Below, piece by piece: positions 11,401-25,741 of a stretch of DNA of 64,000 nucleotides. The notes beneath the pieces were generated by a model. That model saw only the letters and a list, made by a program, of their open reading frames with translations, was not told where the DNA came from and made no database searches. The stretch lies in the NCBI GenBank assembly GCA_963969395.1, contig OZ017803.1, positions 6,386,001-6,450,000 of the forward strand, in the 5' to 3' direction. Position numbers and translations under genes: made by a program. Source of the DNA: Pseudoscleropodium purum (taxonomy: Eukaryota; Streptophyta; Bryopsida; Hypnales; Brachytheciaceae). Numbering within the stretch: position 1 is the stretch's first letter; each line of letters begins with the position of its first letter.

Positions 11401-14400
11401 TACCAGAAACTATACTCGGAGGCGGTTCTGCACGGTCCGCTATTCGTAAATTTTCTGAGAAGAATACAACATACCTGAGGAGCATGTTCTTCAGCATCGG
11501 TTGAGGAATTAATACGCACAAAATCTGCTTTCGTCATCTTCGTCACAACCATGGGATTATGAGCATCTGTATTGAGCATAATAACTGCATAGGCCAGCAC
11601 ATACGCTGTGTCTGCATTTTTGAAAAGGTTTCCATTATCTCGACAGTACCTACAATCAATTGTCCAACACTAGCAGGAATTTTAGGAAAAAAATTGGGAG
11701 CCCACATCATTCATACAAGTATTGAAAAAATTCCCTGAGGGTTCTGATTTTCTGTAGTCACTGTGAGCACGTCCCACATCCAATGTTCACATAAGCAAAA
11801 TCTGATAAATGGGTGGCTTACCTTTCTGCAAATTTCTCCATTATCCGGTCAATCTTCTGCGCTTCTCCAGGAAGACGAAAACCGTTCAAGAACGTTCTGA
11901 GAGCCTTGTCAAACTTCATGCCAACGAAATTCTTACTGTCTACATATGCATGCATTACAGCCAATTGAAATTCTTCATGTTGCCCTAAATAGTCGCCTAT
12001 TTGTTTCTGCACGTGGCACAACATGCTATCCATGAATCACTTCTGGAAAACGTTTTCTGCGACATCTGGTCATTGAGCTGTAAGAGCCTTGAAAATTGAT
12101 TAAATCTTCAAAAATTCTTTCCTTGTGAAATCAGAAGCTTGTGCAGAAATCAATTCCATCGGATTTTCTCGAGCAACGAAATGGATCAGAGGCAGGAAAT
12201 AAGGAATATCATGGCAATACCTTATCCAAGCCTGGCGTGTCGTGAAGAAATTGAGCGATCACTTTTGGTTCATGAGGAAGGAGATTCTCCGCCACAAGAA
12301 ATTTGATCCCGTCAGCTGGCTTTCGATTAAACTAAACCACAGATCCAGTCCAATTTGGAATTGATGAGAAGACAAGTCATATCAAATGACAAACAATAAT
12401 CACTTGTTAAAGTAAGGACAATGCTCTTGCATACTCTCATTTGCTTGCTTGCTTGAGATGAACAATATTCACCAGGAACTCACTTCAATCACAGCAGCCT
12501 CTATTGAAACCTTGCGAGCCTTGGCTTTTTCAAAGTCATCAGCTTGGGTTGCAACTTTTGCATCATCCTTAGGTTCAGAGTCGTCGACTTTAACAATCAC
12601 GTCGAACTTGGAGGCTCGTTTTGAGGTACTTGATTCTGATATTGCAATTCCCGTTGGTCCAAAGCCACCTTTTTTGGTCCATGCTTCCAAAGACTGTAAT
12701 ACATTCGATAGACACTGCAACCCAAGCATTCATTGGCATGACCACAGATTTTATGCCAACCAGTCAACATGTATTACACAGTAGAAGCAGAAGGGACCCT
12801 CATCTAGCACTTGCCAATTTGCGAAGCACTAGTCCCGAGTGGTGCAGTCCAAGTATCATATCACAAGTAGGAAAGCATTCTTCTAGGGTACACAAAACAA
12901 TCTCCGTTTCTTGCTAGCTTAATGCTACTTCTATTAGAAAAACGGAATGCTCAAAGAGATGTTGAACTAGAAAAGCAACTTACTTGCATACACAAACCAT
13001 TTAGGAACCAGTATTGAGCGACGACAGCCGGGTTCGCATTAGGCTCGACAGGCGGGGGTATTTGCGCCATACGTGACAGCGAGTTTATCTTCGCTCAACA
13101 ACAATATATATGTCAATCGTCTAAACTCCTTGCCAATTTTACAACTATCGACTAGCAGTGCATTTCCTTCTAAACCAAAAATTGTTGAGCTCGGAGTAGG
13201 CATGAAGAGCTCGTACCAAATGTTCAAACAAGTTAATTGATTCCAAATCACAATCATAATTCACGAATATATCAACCAGCAGCTGTGGATTGTTGCAAAG
13301 CTTCTCCAGCATCCTGATACACCAGGATACAAACGATCAAGCTGGCAAAGAGCAAAGAGCAAGATTTTTTCTACGAATCCTAAACAATAGGATACAAATT
13401 GGGTTCTGAGTGTCAGCAACCGGCGTTTCATTACCAAACAGGGCCCAACATTGACACCGTTGAAGTCTACTCTGAAGCTCAGAATAGAGAAACCTTGCAG
13501 TAGAACTTCCTTCTCAAGAAGATGAAAGAAATTTTACTTTTGATTTTGCGATCCACAATACATTATACATGCTTCGTGCAGTCACCCCATAGTCATTTTA
13601 AATCTACTCACTGAACTCTCTCTAAAGAATCAGGTGCGAAAACTTCGAAGCTTCCAAAACAAATGAAACCAGATTCCAATATTGTTCGTCAAAGCATATA
13701 GCATATTTTGGCCCAAGTACTTTGGTGTACAAAATTGATGTAGGATAATGTATATTAGAAGTATGACCTTGTTTAAGTTCGCTTATACTTTGAGGCTTAT
13801 AGAGGAGAAAGGAGATGATGTCATAGTGACAGAGACATACTTAAGGACCGAGGTGCAATGTGAGGGAGGTGTTTCAGGGTTGTCCAATGAGCGAAGCACT
13901 ACAAGAGAGAAAAACACCCCAACCTCAGCCTGCATAGGCGTTATTATATGTTTCATGGAATAGATGAGGAACAACAATTGAATAATTGAATGAATATTTT
14001 CAAATATGAACAGGGTACGCTGCAGGATGCCTGTCTCAGAAAATACCTTGAGACTTTCCCGAAATCGCAGCAGGAGAATTGAATAGATGTTTGCGGATAG
14101 CTACAATTTGCCACACATTACCTAGAATCGTCAGCCTTATGTTACAAACAAGAGTCCTCTTCAATAAGACCACTCATTTTAAAATTGCTTCTTTTCACTT
14201 TACATGGGCACAAAAATTTCAACGCATGATGTCTTATATACATTAACAGCTTACTAGATAGCTCAGGGAACAAGAAACTGACGCTCTATCTAAGATAACC
14301 AAATCTACGAAAATTGAGACCTAATCAAACATGGAAAGGTCAAAGCAATAGAGATGCGTAAAGACTTCTGAAAAAACCTGGAAGACGGATGCAGTGGGTG

Positions 14401-17400
14401 ACAAGAAAGATCTCAGCAATGCATAACAGAGATAAGCTTTCGCTGAATCAATGAAGGTATAATTGACAGTGAAAGCATCGCTCACGCCTTCCAGAAGTCC
14501 CTGCACATGGACAAGTCTATCAAGAAAAGAAAATCCCCTATTCATGATCAAATTCTTTGTTATTACAAGTCACACGATGATGATAGTAGGCAGGCGTACC
14601 TGTAGAAGATCAAGAGACAAAATCTTCGTCCTACTACTGAGGTCATCTGTTTCTTCCTTCGTGGCCAACTGCATGTGCAAACACTGAAGCATTATCTGAT
14701 CGTGTTACAGGTGATCAAGCTTGCATCACAGCAGCCCTACTTGGAAAAAAAGGAGTCCGACAGACATTCAGATGCACACAAGCTAATATAAAAAATAAAA
14801 ACGAAAGGTTACAAACTGGTGCTGCGCCTCTTCCTAGCATGTGCTTAGATCCCTTATAACCCACCCTTACTGGCAATGAAAAAAGGTCCCTTCTCTGGTG
14901 AAATTGATCTTGGGAGACTATTAGGATGCATTACCCGGACTTTATTATTTTTTGGCTATTGGCCCATTAAGATATTAGCTGGACTCCACATTGATAAACG
15001 TACAAATAGTGTAATATGGCAGACATGTGCCCATTGAAGAACATGGAGGCTCAACTGCTATTCAGTAAATCACCTGCTGAGGTAGAGAATAACACCTTGC
15101 AGATTGTTCGTAGCACCAGTACCCCATCTTGCTGGCCCACTGTAAGCGATTGCAGGTTCATGAGTCTGAAGAGAGGCAGCTCAATATCAACGACACCTCA
15201 GTATAAGAGTAACTTATTTTGGCTGTAACCTTTCTATCAACGTGGACAAAAGGAAGAGACTTTATTAATTTGTGACAGTTAACACAACGAAAAGACACTC
15301 AAAGTGTACTCTCAAAGTGTGAAAAAAATGAAGATTTACACGATTGTCTTACCCAGTACTGTCTGGTTCACCGCCTGCTTGGACTACTTTGTTCAAAGCC
15401 GCTTCGAACCCCTGAAGGTTTACCAAAACTATTCTTGTCACTTGTAGTCCAAACATTTCATGTTCAGGTTTAATTCCATATTTGATGGGATATAGAACCG
15501 ACGTCAACATAGTTTCATTTTCAAATCTGTTTCCAACTTTGGGGTCTAACGTACTAAGTAAAGAAGTAAACATACTCGGGCATTAGGCATACTTTCCCAT
15601 GTGGAATCGTCATCAGAAGATGTAAGAGAAGGTTTTAGAAAGTACTCCGTATCATAGATTACATTGGACTCTGCTAAGAAAACTTCCAAACCTTGATATC
15701 GGCAAGTCCGCTGAGGTGCTTCAGATCCTCCGCCGACATTTGATCCGAGGTAGGCCCTGATGGCTGTGCCAAGCTTGACGAATCACCCTGGTCGACCTTC
15801 CTGGCTTCTACCCTCTTCAAGTACGTAACAGCCAAGAAGTAAGATTTGACATTATATGGCATATGGATTAAAGCGGCAATAATAAGTATCATGGAAATAT
15901 AAGGTTAATAAAGTACAAGGATAAAAAATTAGGGCATTCTGATGTTCAAGCGTTCTGATGGCGACTCACACCTCCGTGTCACTTTCCATCCTTTTGAAGA
16001 CCGTAGACATCATTTGCATCAGGGTCGCCTTGGCAGTAGCTTGATTCACAGAGCTTTTACTGCAATAGAAAAGCATGTCAAGAGAGAGATATTCCAGACT
16101 CAAGAGAGTAAGAATTTAGGTACTCCTTATAAACTCGTAGTTGGACAATGAGCCATCCAGAAGATCACAAGATATTCCTCGTTCTCTTACCTGTTTAATA
16201 CAATATTGTAGCATGTCCTTACGGCTGTTAGGAGGCACTCTCTATGAACTGCATATACTCAGAGGCAACAGAAAGATCATCAAAGACAACACTACAAGTT
16301 CTGAATTCCTGCACGAGAACTTTCTGAGCGCATGATCAACAACGGGAAGCCTGTAAATACTGTTGAAATGTAACTAAGAAACATGTTTCATACTGGTGCT
16401 CAAAGCAGAGAATAGGAAGCTTAAAATACCATGATAGGAAGGTGAAGCAACTGCTGTGAGAAGAACCTTGATCACTTGGAGCACCACACTGGCAAATCCG
16501 AAACCCAACGAGAAAAGTGTCGGACATGTGAACAAATGAAGAATAAAAATAAGATGGATTGAGAGTATGAAACTCATCCTCATATGCGCTCAAAATGAGA
16601 AGATAATAAAAATGTACGCCACAAAATGACTTCTCATACGCATTTGGATAGACGGAGTCTACTTCATGAAATCTAAAGAAGTGACTCCTTGTGAAATAGG
16701 GAAACATTACTTCTCATTAGTGCCAGTTGTGCCATCTTCAGATGACCTGCAAACCATGTTGAAAAGCTCCGTGAGCATGACTTCGTTTTTGCCCCCGGTT
16801 AGACCAGCTTCTCCCTCCAAGTGTCCATAAGAAATCAGCTTCTGCAAATTATCATGTTGCTATCAGCAGATGAACTTTCTCGGTACAGTGAAAAGGGTAC
16901 GTGACAAATCAACACCAGGCGAGGGCACTCAGAGAAAATATGACGGGTTACAAGTCAAGACTAATATAATTGTTAGATAACGTGCACTGACATGTAAACA
17001 GTCAAGAGCAGGCTCTATGATTTTGGCTTGCTTCGTCTCAAATGCAAGACGCAATGGCAGCAGCACTATTTCAGCTTCCGAACCTTCAAGAGTTTTACCA
17101 GCTTCAGTCATTGTGGCAGCAGCTGCTTCGCCAGTGCCTTGCCTTGGCACTATTGCGTTGCTGGTTTGAACATGAGCCTTTGTCTCGCTCAATGGCAATA
17201 TGTCTTCTCCAGCTTTAACTCCCAAACTATGGAGGACATTCAAAGAACAAAAGACTGAAAACTGTCAACGCAACTACCAAAGCGCAGCAATACCTCCAAC
17301 AAAGTAACAAAATACCACGATAGAGGGATATCAAACAAGATGAAAAAAAAAAAATTCAGTGTCAACTCCGGCTCGCAGCTACGGTTTAGCTGCCCTAAAA

Positions 17401-17933
17401 ATCGCTTGAGTTATTCATACTCCGCGCTGTCGTTTCCATACTTGGCGCAAAACTTGAATGCATAAAAACAAGATTAGTCCGAATCGCAACTCTCTTCCTC
17501 ACAAATTCTGAGTCGACCAGGACAATGGCATAAGAGATCATTCGCATGAGAGAAACGGATAGGCATCTCTTACGCAATATTTCAGATTAGGGTTGAAGAA
17601 GGATGTGATTTCATACTTGTCATGTGATGAAACGGACTCCTCCGTCTGACCAATTGGCGGAACTGGTGTAGCAGTGGGCCGCCTATCTGCAACCGCCCAG
17701 TCGGACGAAAAACACATGATTCTTCAAATTTTTGCTGAAGAATTGCAAGGATGCGTACAATAAACACCGGACTCCAGGATCTGGTGGAGCACACAACTGA
17801 ATTGTATAATTTGAATTCACGTACCCAGATAAGCTTTCAGAGCATTTTGAAGATTGATGTACTTCTTCCCAGACACTTCTTTCAGCATGCGCTCGAACGA
17901 CCGCGTCACGAAAGCTCCCCCTGCCTCTGCCAT
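5478..17933 (-). CDS. BIG5: BIG5/MIN7/BEN1-type Sec7 ARF guanine-nucleotide exchange factor
   Basis: Large ARF-GEFs of this family activate ARF GTPases at the trans-Golgi/early endosome by GDP-GTP exchange; the Arabidopsis member acts in PIN traffic and immunity. The start is the ATG at 17931-17933, reading [20 protein letters not shown]. Conserved blocks run downwards in coordinate: the DCB domain ([10 protein letters not shown] near 17.05 kb; [13 protein letters not shown] near 16.45 kb) and ALLRSF near 14.4 kb. The HUS box with NYDCD is near 13.25 kb. The Sec7 domain starts [11 protein letters not shown] near 12.33 kb. It continues with [11 protein letters not shown] near 11.98 kb, which holds the glutamate-finger region, and [18 protein letters not shown] near 11.57 kb. 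HDS repeats follow between 11.2 and 5.7 kb, including the SGWKSVF block near 9.33 kb. The last exon is 5478-5546, after SDQ at about 5650, ending VED then TGA. Roughly 35 short exons are separated by GT-AG introns. Exon borders were located from conserved blocks and are not all fixed. No disabling break was seen. The family name is firm; BIG5 rather than BIG1-4 rests on the N terminus. Confidence 0.92.
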
Positions 17934-20900
17934 GGTTCACACTTCCTCTACCTCGTCGACCACTGAAGCATGCACAAACTACCAAGCATAACCACTAAAC
18001 ATCGAACGAGCCCCGAAGTGCAGAATCTCTGTCAATGATGCTATTGATCCTGACTTCATTGACCGCTAATGGCGTGACTCTTCATGGTTTCAAAGTTACC
18101 AATTCGATTGATTTTTTGTGAAATCAATCATTCAGGCGGAGAGCCCAAATCTTGGTATCTGCAGAGTTTATGTAGATCATTACAGTTGAACAACAAAAAT
18201 TGAACAAAATTGAGCAATCGAATGTTGCCAAATGACCTACTCAGAAGTGCTAAAATACACTTTGGGTCCAATTTTGGTCTTTGCCTTGGTTTAGGGTCAT
18301 CTGCCACCATCAATCTCATGGAAGCATCAGCTGTCCAATTACTTTACTAGTGCTCTTATCACTTGAATTAGACACTAAACCCAACTGCACTTGTTATGAA
18401 ATTCACTCACCTTGCAAATGCTGTTTTATCTCTTAATGCAAATAGGTGCAAGTTGAGCTCCATGGTCTCTGCTCTGGTCTTTGATCTAGGTCATTGGCTT
18501 CGCTTCATAATAGTCAGCGCTTTGATTGTCTCCTAATTAGTGTCCGATCTTCTTCTTTCAGATTCCTAAGAGCAGGTGCCACTGAAATCCCAGTGACTTG
18601 GAGTTGTGATTTGAGGTACTTTTTTAAGACTGGATTACCTCATATTTCTAATATGGGAACTTGATTGGTTCATTGAGTTATCACATGATCTCGATTAAGT
18701 GTTGAATGATCTTCAGTTTGCATTGTTGATTTCTGTGAAGGGCCTTTGTGGAGCGATTTAGGTTTTAAGTAAGAGGTCTTGCAATTGGGATTAGTTTTTG
18801 AGGTTTGAATTGTTTGGATGTTCAGGTGGATGGAAGGCTAAGACAGAAAAGGCAGCACACATGACGTGATTTTCAGTGTCCCGTTCTCGTTAGTTACACC
18901 AGCACCATCGTGAAGGCAACATTATTCTCGCAGGTGAACACTTGAGCTTGTCATAATTCCTTACCTTTGCATAAAGCATGTTCTGGTTCTCCTGCGTTAT
19001 GAGTCTCATGACGGAACTACTCTCTTCATACTCTTTAGTGTATCATACACCAAAAAAAAATACAGACCAAATTTGTAGCATCCAAATATTGGAAATCAAC
19101 AATTTCAAGATCGCTTGACACCTTGCATGGCAACAATATGTTAGAGATGACACCAGATGGAATCAGACCAGTTTGACTTAAGAACTGTTCATAGATTCTC
19201 AAGGTTTGCACAAGTCACATATTTTGTAGTTGGAAGGGGTCAATATCAGATGTTTATCATTGCTATGGCAATTACTGCCACTTTTCTAAAATTTAGGATT
19301 CTAAAATTTTAAAGTTTTAATTTCCAACCATTCCTCCCTTGCTTGTAATTTTCAGAAACCAACTTGTTTGACAATCAATATGAAACAATTCATCTCGTAT
19401 CCATATCCAGTATTGTGTTCATATCTAGTATTTGTATTCAATATTTAGTATATATTCAAATGTGGTATTGTATCCATATCCAATATCCATATTTAGTATT
19501 CAGTACATATTCGTATGCAATACTATATCCATATCTAATATTTCATATTTGGACATCTCAAATTGAATCTCACAAGATCAGTGGCTTGTGATTTTTTGAG
19601 AAATCAATGGCAATTTTGACAGTGAGCATTTTCTTTTTAAAAATCAACAGGATGTAAATTTTTTTGAGAGAGGGGGGGCAACTAATGCAAACCAGGGTGG
19701 TACACCTCTTTTTAGTGCATTGTCACTTGACTAGCTTTTTACATGCATGTAGGTCATAAACTAATTTTAGGCTCTTTAATGTGTGAATGTTTTCAGGGAC
19801 TCCTTCAAGTATACATTAGGTCTTGTGAAGGCAAGTCCACATGTAAAAGCTGGCATCTAGAGTGTGTTTTTTAATTTATTCCAAGCAGTGCAGAAAGTGA
19901 TCTTCAATGGAGTGACAAAGCTATTTATATCCATGGAAATGGATGAAACCTGCAATGTATGGATGATCCGTACTCATCCCGAAGAATGTACATTCACCCA
20001 AAATAGAGTGATCCCATCCTAAGGTTTTCTAGCAATTTATCGATTTCATCCACTTAAAAGGAACAATATCATTCTAGCCAAATATTTCCTCTAAAAAGAT
20101 TTCATCACTTTTCAACAAAAATTTGGTCAAAAAAAATACCTGCTAGCATCACAAGTTTAGTAGAGATGTCATTTGAAGTGAAAGCATGGAAGTATGCATA
20201 TGCTTCTAAAGCATTTTTAAAGACATGGCATTGTGCATTACTACATAGTTGATCATGACGAATGTTCTAGGTTACATTTCTAATAGCTTGCATATATCCA
20301 TTGTATATTAATGTAGTTATGGATGAACACTATGCTAATTGTCAACATCAAATGAGAGTTGCAAATAAGGTGATGGTTCACAACTCTAGGTAGTTTAAAA
20401 CTTTCTGTACTTGTGAAGGATATGAACTTTGTTAAGGCTTTGACATCTACAATGCTTCAAATTACATTGGGTAAATTGTTGACAAGTGTCTTCAAAGACT
20501 CTTTTTATAGGTGTTCTTCTTGAGATTAGCAGTGAAGATATTTGAAAGATTGATGTTCTTTAGGATGTGGTGAATGCTATTGTGGGCTCTTGTTTACTTT
20601 TTAATCGCACTTGTTGTCTTACAAGTGCTTTGTGGTTCTTGAATGTGATAGCCATTCCAAATTTTGATGGATTTGTTCCACTATTATGGAATTGTTCATC
20701 ACTCTCCTAGAATGAATTGAATTGTTTTCTAAATTTAGTTAGTCACATAATAGTAGTGGCTTTCTAACATGTAGATGGTCAACTACATGGGAATTGAATG
20801 GAAAACAAGGACCAAATTTGTATTATTTTCTATATTTGAACATATCAAGCACATGATACTAATATGCTTTCCATTCTTTGAAAATTGTCTTGAATTGAAC

Positions 20901-21888
20901 ACAATATTGAACACAATTATTTTCACTCATTCATTCTTTGACACTATTTTTTAACATCATTAATTCATTAATTTAGTGCAAGAGTTTTAAAAATTTTGAA
21001 TTCATTATCTCTCATTTTTTAAGTCAAATCATCAATAGTTGAATGTGGTAGTGAAAAGTCCTACCTCTAGTAGTATTCTAGAATTTAACAACATATATTA
21101 CCTTGGAATTTAACAATTATCAATAGTTGTGTGTTTCAAAACATTAATAGTCCTCGTTTGGGTAAAGTGGCCTAACTAGGGATGAGGGGGATGTTTTGTT
21201 TTTCCTTTTTTGTAATTGATGGTTAAAACATCTCCTATCCAAAGACAAGAATAAGGACAATATTAAGATTTTGAAGTGGAATGAAGGTGACCACATTTCA
21301 TTTTGGCAACTTTTTAAAAGAATTGACCCAATGCAAAGGAGACAATCCAAACCTCAAATGGATTTTTTTTGCATTGTAAAAAGGAGAGGAAAAGATTTTG
21401 AAAATAAATGATGATTATGACTTTTCCTAGTGTGGATTCTTCATATTTGCCAAATTGTTGGAATGGGGATGGAAAATGGTAAGCCCAAGAATAAAGACAG
21501 ATCAATGTGAGTTGCATTGGGACTTGCCAGTTTTTTTAGTTGCCCCATCAATATGCCACTGAGGATGGACTGGAGATGCTCTTAGGTTGTATGCTGCTAT
21601 TCTTTTTACAATTGAACTTGTGTCAAAAAATAAAATAAAATAAAGTTCTAGATTTTTAATCCTGAAGCTACACTATCGATAGACTGGTTTGAAGTATCGA
21701 CTTCCAAACACCTTTCACCAAGCTGCAACCACGACTGAGCTGACCTCTGTGACCCGTGGTTGCAGAGTTGCCTCGGTCTTGGGATCCCGCGGTCATAGAG
21801 ATACAGTAACACGATCGGCTGGTTCGTTCTTGATTTGGGGCTTCTTCGTTCTTCAGTTTGCTCCTTTCAGTTCCTCATTTTGCTGGTT
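17934..21888. other. Intergenic region between divergent genes
   Basis: This is a 4-kb spacer between the divergently transcribed ARF-GEF and plastid-protein genes. The first few hundred bases on either side are likely promoters. The centre is AT-rich and holds one MITE-like copy (19.3-19.7 kb). I found no supported gene; short frames here are broken by many stops. Confidence 0.6.
19300..19715 (+). mobile_element. MITE-like element copy, ATATCC-core family (copy A)
   Basis: It shares with the copies at 29, 34.4 and 35.5 kb the order CTTGTAATTTTCAGAAACCA, ACAATCAATATG, a core of ATATCC/AATATT variants, GGCTTGTGATTTTTTGAGA and GGGGGGCAACTAATGCAAAC. The right flank (GGTACACCTCTTTTTAGTGC) matches copy D but not copies B, C or E, so A and D form a subfamily or are truncated. 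Confidence 0.55.
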
Positions 21889-23731
21889 ATGGCTGCCATG
21901 GCGAACATTCTTCAGCTGAGCTCCTCGTCCTCCCCTTGTGCTTTTTCCACCCAAGCCTCGGCCTCTTATCCTTACCCTAGTCGCTTCTCGCAATGTGGTC
22001 CACCGGCCTCCTCGTCCATTTCTCGACCTCTGTACCGTGCCACCTGGTGTCGTTCTCGTTTGGTGATTGCCACCGGAGGATTTCGCGTCGAAAACCTGCG
22101 GAGGTTGTGTGCGTCAGAGCACGCTGGCGGTGGAAGGTGAGTTTTGTTCTCCTTTATTTCAAATTGCTGCTGTTTTGTCGAGGGATTAGACAGTAATTGA
22201 ATTCTTGACTTTTTGTTCCCACTCGATTGGTAATTCGAATTTAAATCGGGACGCCGTTCCTGAAAGCCTGTGGTAATGAGAGATGATGCAATCAATGATT
22301 GCACTCAAATTGAGTGATGCCTGGTTGGAAAGTTACCAGGAAAATGCGATTCTATGAAGCTATCATAAGGCACCTAATTCGATTTATCGAGATCACAGCA
22401 AGCAGGCCAAGGTGTAGCATCAAATATTACAACACAATACATAGAGAAATCGATTTTTTTGTTCCTTTTCTCTCATTTCTGGATCAGACTAAGTGAACGA
22501 TATCTTCTTGAAAAGTTGCCAAAAATGCTCTTCTAAAGACCTACAAAATGCCTCCTAACTTGCAGTATTGAGATCACAGCAACCGATTGAAGTTTCCTGC
22601 CTAGGATTTCAAATTTCCAGATGACGCGAGAAAGAGTTTTATACCCGTCGTTCTTGTGTGTGTGTGTCAGAGACGTGAATCACTTTTGGATGATGATAGC
22701 TTGATTTGAGGATGTCAGGCGATTACTATACACGGAATGTGGATGCTAAATGTCGTTTCTTTCCTGTTTCTTCTCGTTTTTCTGGTAATTAATTGAGTCT
22801 TGAAACTTTACCGCAAGGTCTGGAATGTTGTGAACGTGACTTTCCTTTGTGACATGTGCTTCTCCTAGTTCTTGGCAGCGTAGAGAGGAACGATGCTAGC
22901 GCTACAGGACCTTCAGTGAAGCCCGAGGCGAAGGTACTTTCACTGCGCACTAATCAGAGAATGCAGTGTCTCGCTCCACTTGCTGTTGAAATTTGTATAG
23001 CATCTTCTGGCTGTATTTCTCTTTGCCTTGAACCTTATTGGCAACTCTTTACACTGATATCAAGCAATTTTTTTACATGAAGCTTACGCCTGAGGAAGCC
23101 GTAGTGGCACAGATGAGTGCGCTTGCGCACAACGATCGTCCTCGACCTGACCATGGTCTTGAGGTGCATGATTCTGACTATTGCCAGGATTTCCTTCCTT
23201 TTATACCCCATATATCGTTTTGTTTTTATGAAAACCACTTGGTATAAGCACCATGTTATTGTAGCTTCTTTCGTATCACTTGTAATCTATATGATCACTG
23301 AATTTGAGAACATGGTCTTCTAGGTTTTGTACCACTTCGCAGATTCTGAGGGAGCACTAAATGGTGGCTCATTGTCAGAGTATTTTGGATTCCCCTCGGA
23401 TCTGTACCACTTTGGCCACTTTGCACTAAAATTCAAGTCCAGGTAACACTCAGTCCTTACTATCATCTTAGATCTTTTTATTCTTTCATATAAGCAACAC
23501 TGAGCTCGTGTCACCGATGTCAGGTATCCGGAGCTGATTTGCCATAATGGATACGAGATTGTCAACAGTGAGGGAGATGACGAGGATCACTGTGAGATCA
23601 AGCTAAAGCTTAAACAGGCCAAGAATGATGGAGATTCTGAATGGGTGTTTTCCTTGTCAAGACGTAGCAGAGGTGTGCTGCCTCCTTGCTGGCTCACTAG
23701 TAGCCTGCTCAAAGTGAGAGGGAGTGCCTGA
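21889..23731 (+). CDS. Plastid-targeted conserved plant protein (NTF2/DUF4864-like), unnamed
   Basis: Five exons fit (21889-22136, 22879-22933, 23083-23163, 23324-23442, 23524-23731), all GT-AG. They total 711 nt, giving 236 residues. The first about 80 residues are rich in Ser, Pro and Arg with few acidic residues (MAAMANILQLSSSSSPCAFS...), typical of a chloroplast transit peptide. The mature part starts LTPEEAVVAQMSALAHNDRP and continues with VLYHFADSEGAL, FALKFKSRYPELI and WVFSLSRRSRG, ending PPCWLTSSLL. This pattern is known from a plant family of about 200-250 residues in which a short helical start is followed by an NTF2-like sheet; the DUF4864-like label is tentative. The molecular function is unknown. 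The ATG chosen is the first in frame; only an upstream non-ATG extension exists. It converges on the UMP1 gene. Confidence 0.75.
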
Positions 23732-24806
23732 AAGAATGCCAGCACTGAATTGTATTTCCGAACTTGGTAAAGTTGGACATATCATGTGTTCATATCTCTT
23801 TCATTCATTGAAAGAGACCCAGTAATGAAAGCAAATGAAAGGCAGTTTTTGATATTTCATTGTAAACTGGACAGCCTTTGAGAAACGTTCTGCTACCATT
23901 GAAATCGATTGCATTTTGCGCACCAGGTGCATTCCTTCAGCTTTGAATTACCGTAATCTTGCCTGTAGAACTCATCAGATAGGATATTGTTTCTTTCGAT
24001 TCAATTGCAAGGCGTTAATTTCGGCGCTTACGGCTTTTTCATAGTAACAACCTGCACGCATGCTTTGCTGTTTTCATGTGTTCTACTCTCAATTCAATAT
24101 CAGACAATGTGGAACTTTGAACAGGTGGTTAAGCGCTTGGTCAACCAAAGGGAAATCGGGGAGAAACTTTATCACTTCTAACCGTCATTCGAAGCCTAGC
24201 TAATACGGAGTACTAGTTTCTCCTTAGAATCAAATTTTGTGCAAAATTGAAAGACCAAGACCTGCCTCGATTCATAAAATATGATACTATTAGGCTACTA
24301 TTTCCTTGCAATCATCCTTTCGAAACAAGCATTTCAGTCACCTGCTGTGAGTTAAACGACAGATGGTTTACAACAAAGTGCGCAGAGAAAACGGAAAAGA
24401 AGACGATTAACATGTAATTGTATGTACATAAGGTGTAGCTAAATAAAGCTGCTCGAGCAATTAGATGAAATAATTTGCAGCAATACCGAAGATCTAAAAT
24501 TGTCATACGCAGCTCCATTAAGAATCAAAAGAACGAGCGCGAAACGGGTCCCTTTGAAAGACCAAGACGAACTTCCATGCCTTCATGTAAATCCAGCGGT
24601 ACAAACGTATCCGACTCCCTTGGGTCTGCAGAAACAAGACTTCCAGTTAGAACAATGGGCAGACCATATTCCAGAAGGCAATTCCAGTATAATTTGGAGA
24701 CCAGCTTCATATTATTCGAAAAATTCTTAGAAAGGCTGCAGAAAGCTGATAACTATCTTCAGGCATCGACAGTGTTATTTTCCCAGTCCAGTGAATACAA
24801 GATCAA
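23732..24806. other. Spacer between convergent genes
   Basis: No gene is supported. The spacer should contain both 3' untranslated regions and poly(A) sites; the sequence is moderately AT-rich with no repeat that I could see. Confidence 0.5.
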
Positions 24807-25741
24807 CTAACCATTCAGAAAATCTTCGAATCCAAATTCTTCTAATTCTCCGGTCAATGATTCGAGACCAAGCATTGATGAAGGGATGAGGCCAGTGGGG
24901 CGCTGGAATCTGTAAAGGTCGTCCCAATTAGAAGGTTGAACCCAAAATGAGACCAAAACTTGACTGACAAATGCCAATATCCTGAAGATGGCCTGGAAGG
25001 TGAAAAAACATGATCGTGATTTCATTTGACTCTCTTACCGTGTCAAAATTTGACGCTCAATATCCATTTTCATGGGAAACGCTGAACCATAAGCCCTTTC
25101 CAGCAATGTCCGCTTCGTTTGAGCCCGCATAGCTTTGGACTTCACAAATGCAGCACACACAGAATCAGTCAAACTTCGAGACACAAACAAAACCTAGTAC
25201 TCTGGATTATAAGGGAACCCTTACAGCTCAGGCGATGATAAAATTTACGCAGAAAACTTGCGAAATCCATTACGAAACTCGAACAATATCAACTGCAAGA
25301 GTCAGAGACCAAATCTACAAGCGACGGAATACAACTGAATTTCACCAATTGTTCCAGGCAACATGCAGTCCTCACAATGCACCCAGAACCCTAATCTTGC
25401 TTGTGAAGTGATCTAGCAACAAATTGACTTTGTAAGCTCACAAACATCTCTTTTCCCAACGGTCCAATATTAATTTCAAGAACATGCATACTAGAAGTGC
25501 TCTTCAAACTCTATCCCCGGATCAGACGAAGAGAAGTGCAAAGTAACGCTCTCCTTCTCCTCCACCGAAGCAAACAATTAGACAAATGACGGTGCCAAAA
25601 GCTTACAGTTCGCTGGATGATCTCCACAGGGTGAACAGCTAGCACGTCATTCTTGAACGCAGGCAGACCGTGTCGAAGCGTATCATGAGAACCGAACACA
25701 TCATGAGGCAATTGAATACCCTCCTGCAACAAAGGAACCAT
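24807..25741 (-). CDS. UMP1: Proteasome maturation factor UMP1/POMP
   Basis: UMP1/POMP is the short chaperone that helps form 20S proteasome half-mers, joins them and is then degraded. Three exons (25607-25741, 25039-25139, 24807-24909 in transcript order) join in phase to 112 residues. Family blocks are IQLPHDVFGSHDTLRHGLPA and VLAVHPVEIIQ in the first exon, LLERAYGSAFPMKMDIERQI in the second, and FQRPTGLIPSSMLGLESLTG in the third. The protein ends GFEDFLNG then TAG. The start chosen at 25739-25741 gives MVPLLQEG before the first family block, close to the usual plant N-terminal length. An extra upstream 5' exon near 25.8-25.9 kb cannot be excluded because a splice-like site precedes GAGGGTATT. 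The terminator is TAG, which matters for judging TAG codons at 57-63 kb. Confidence 0.92.
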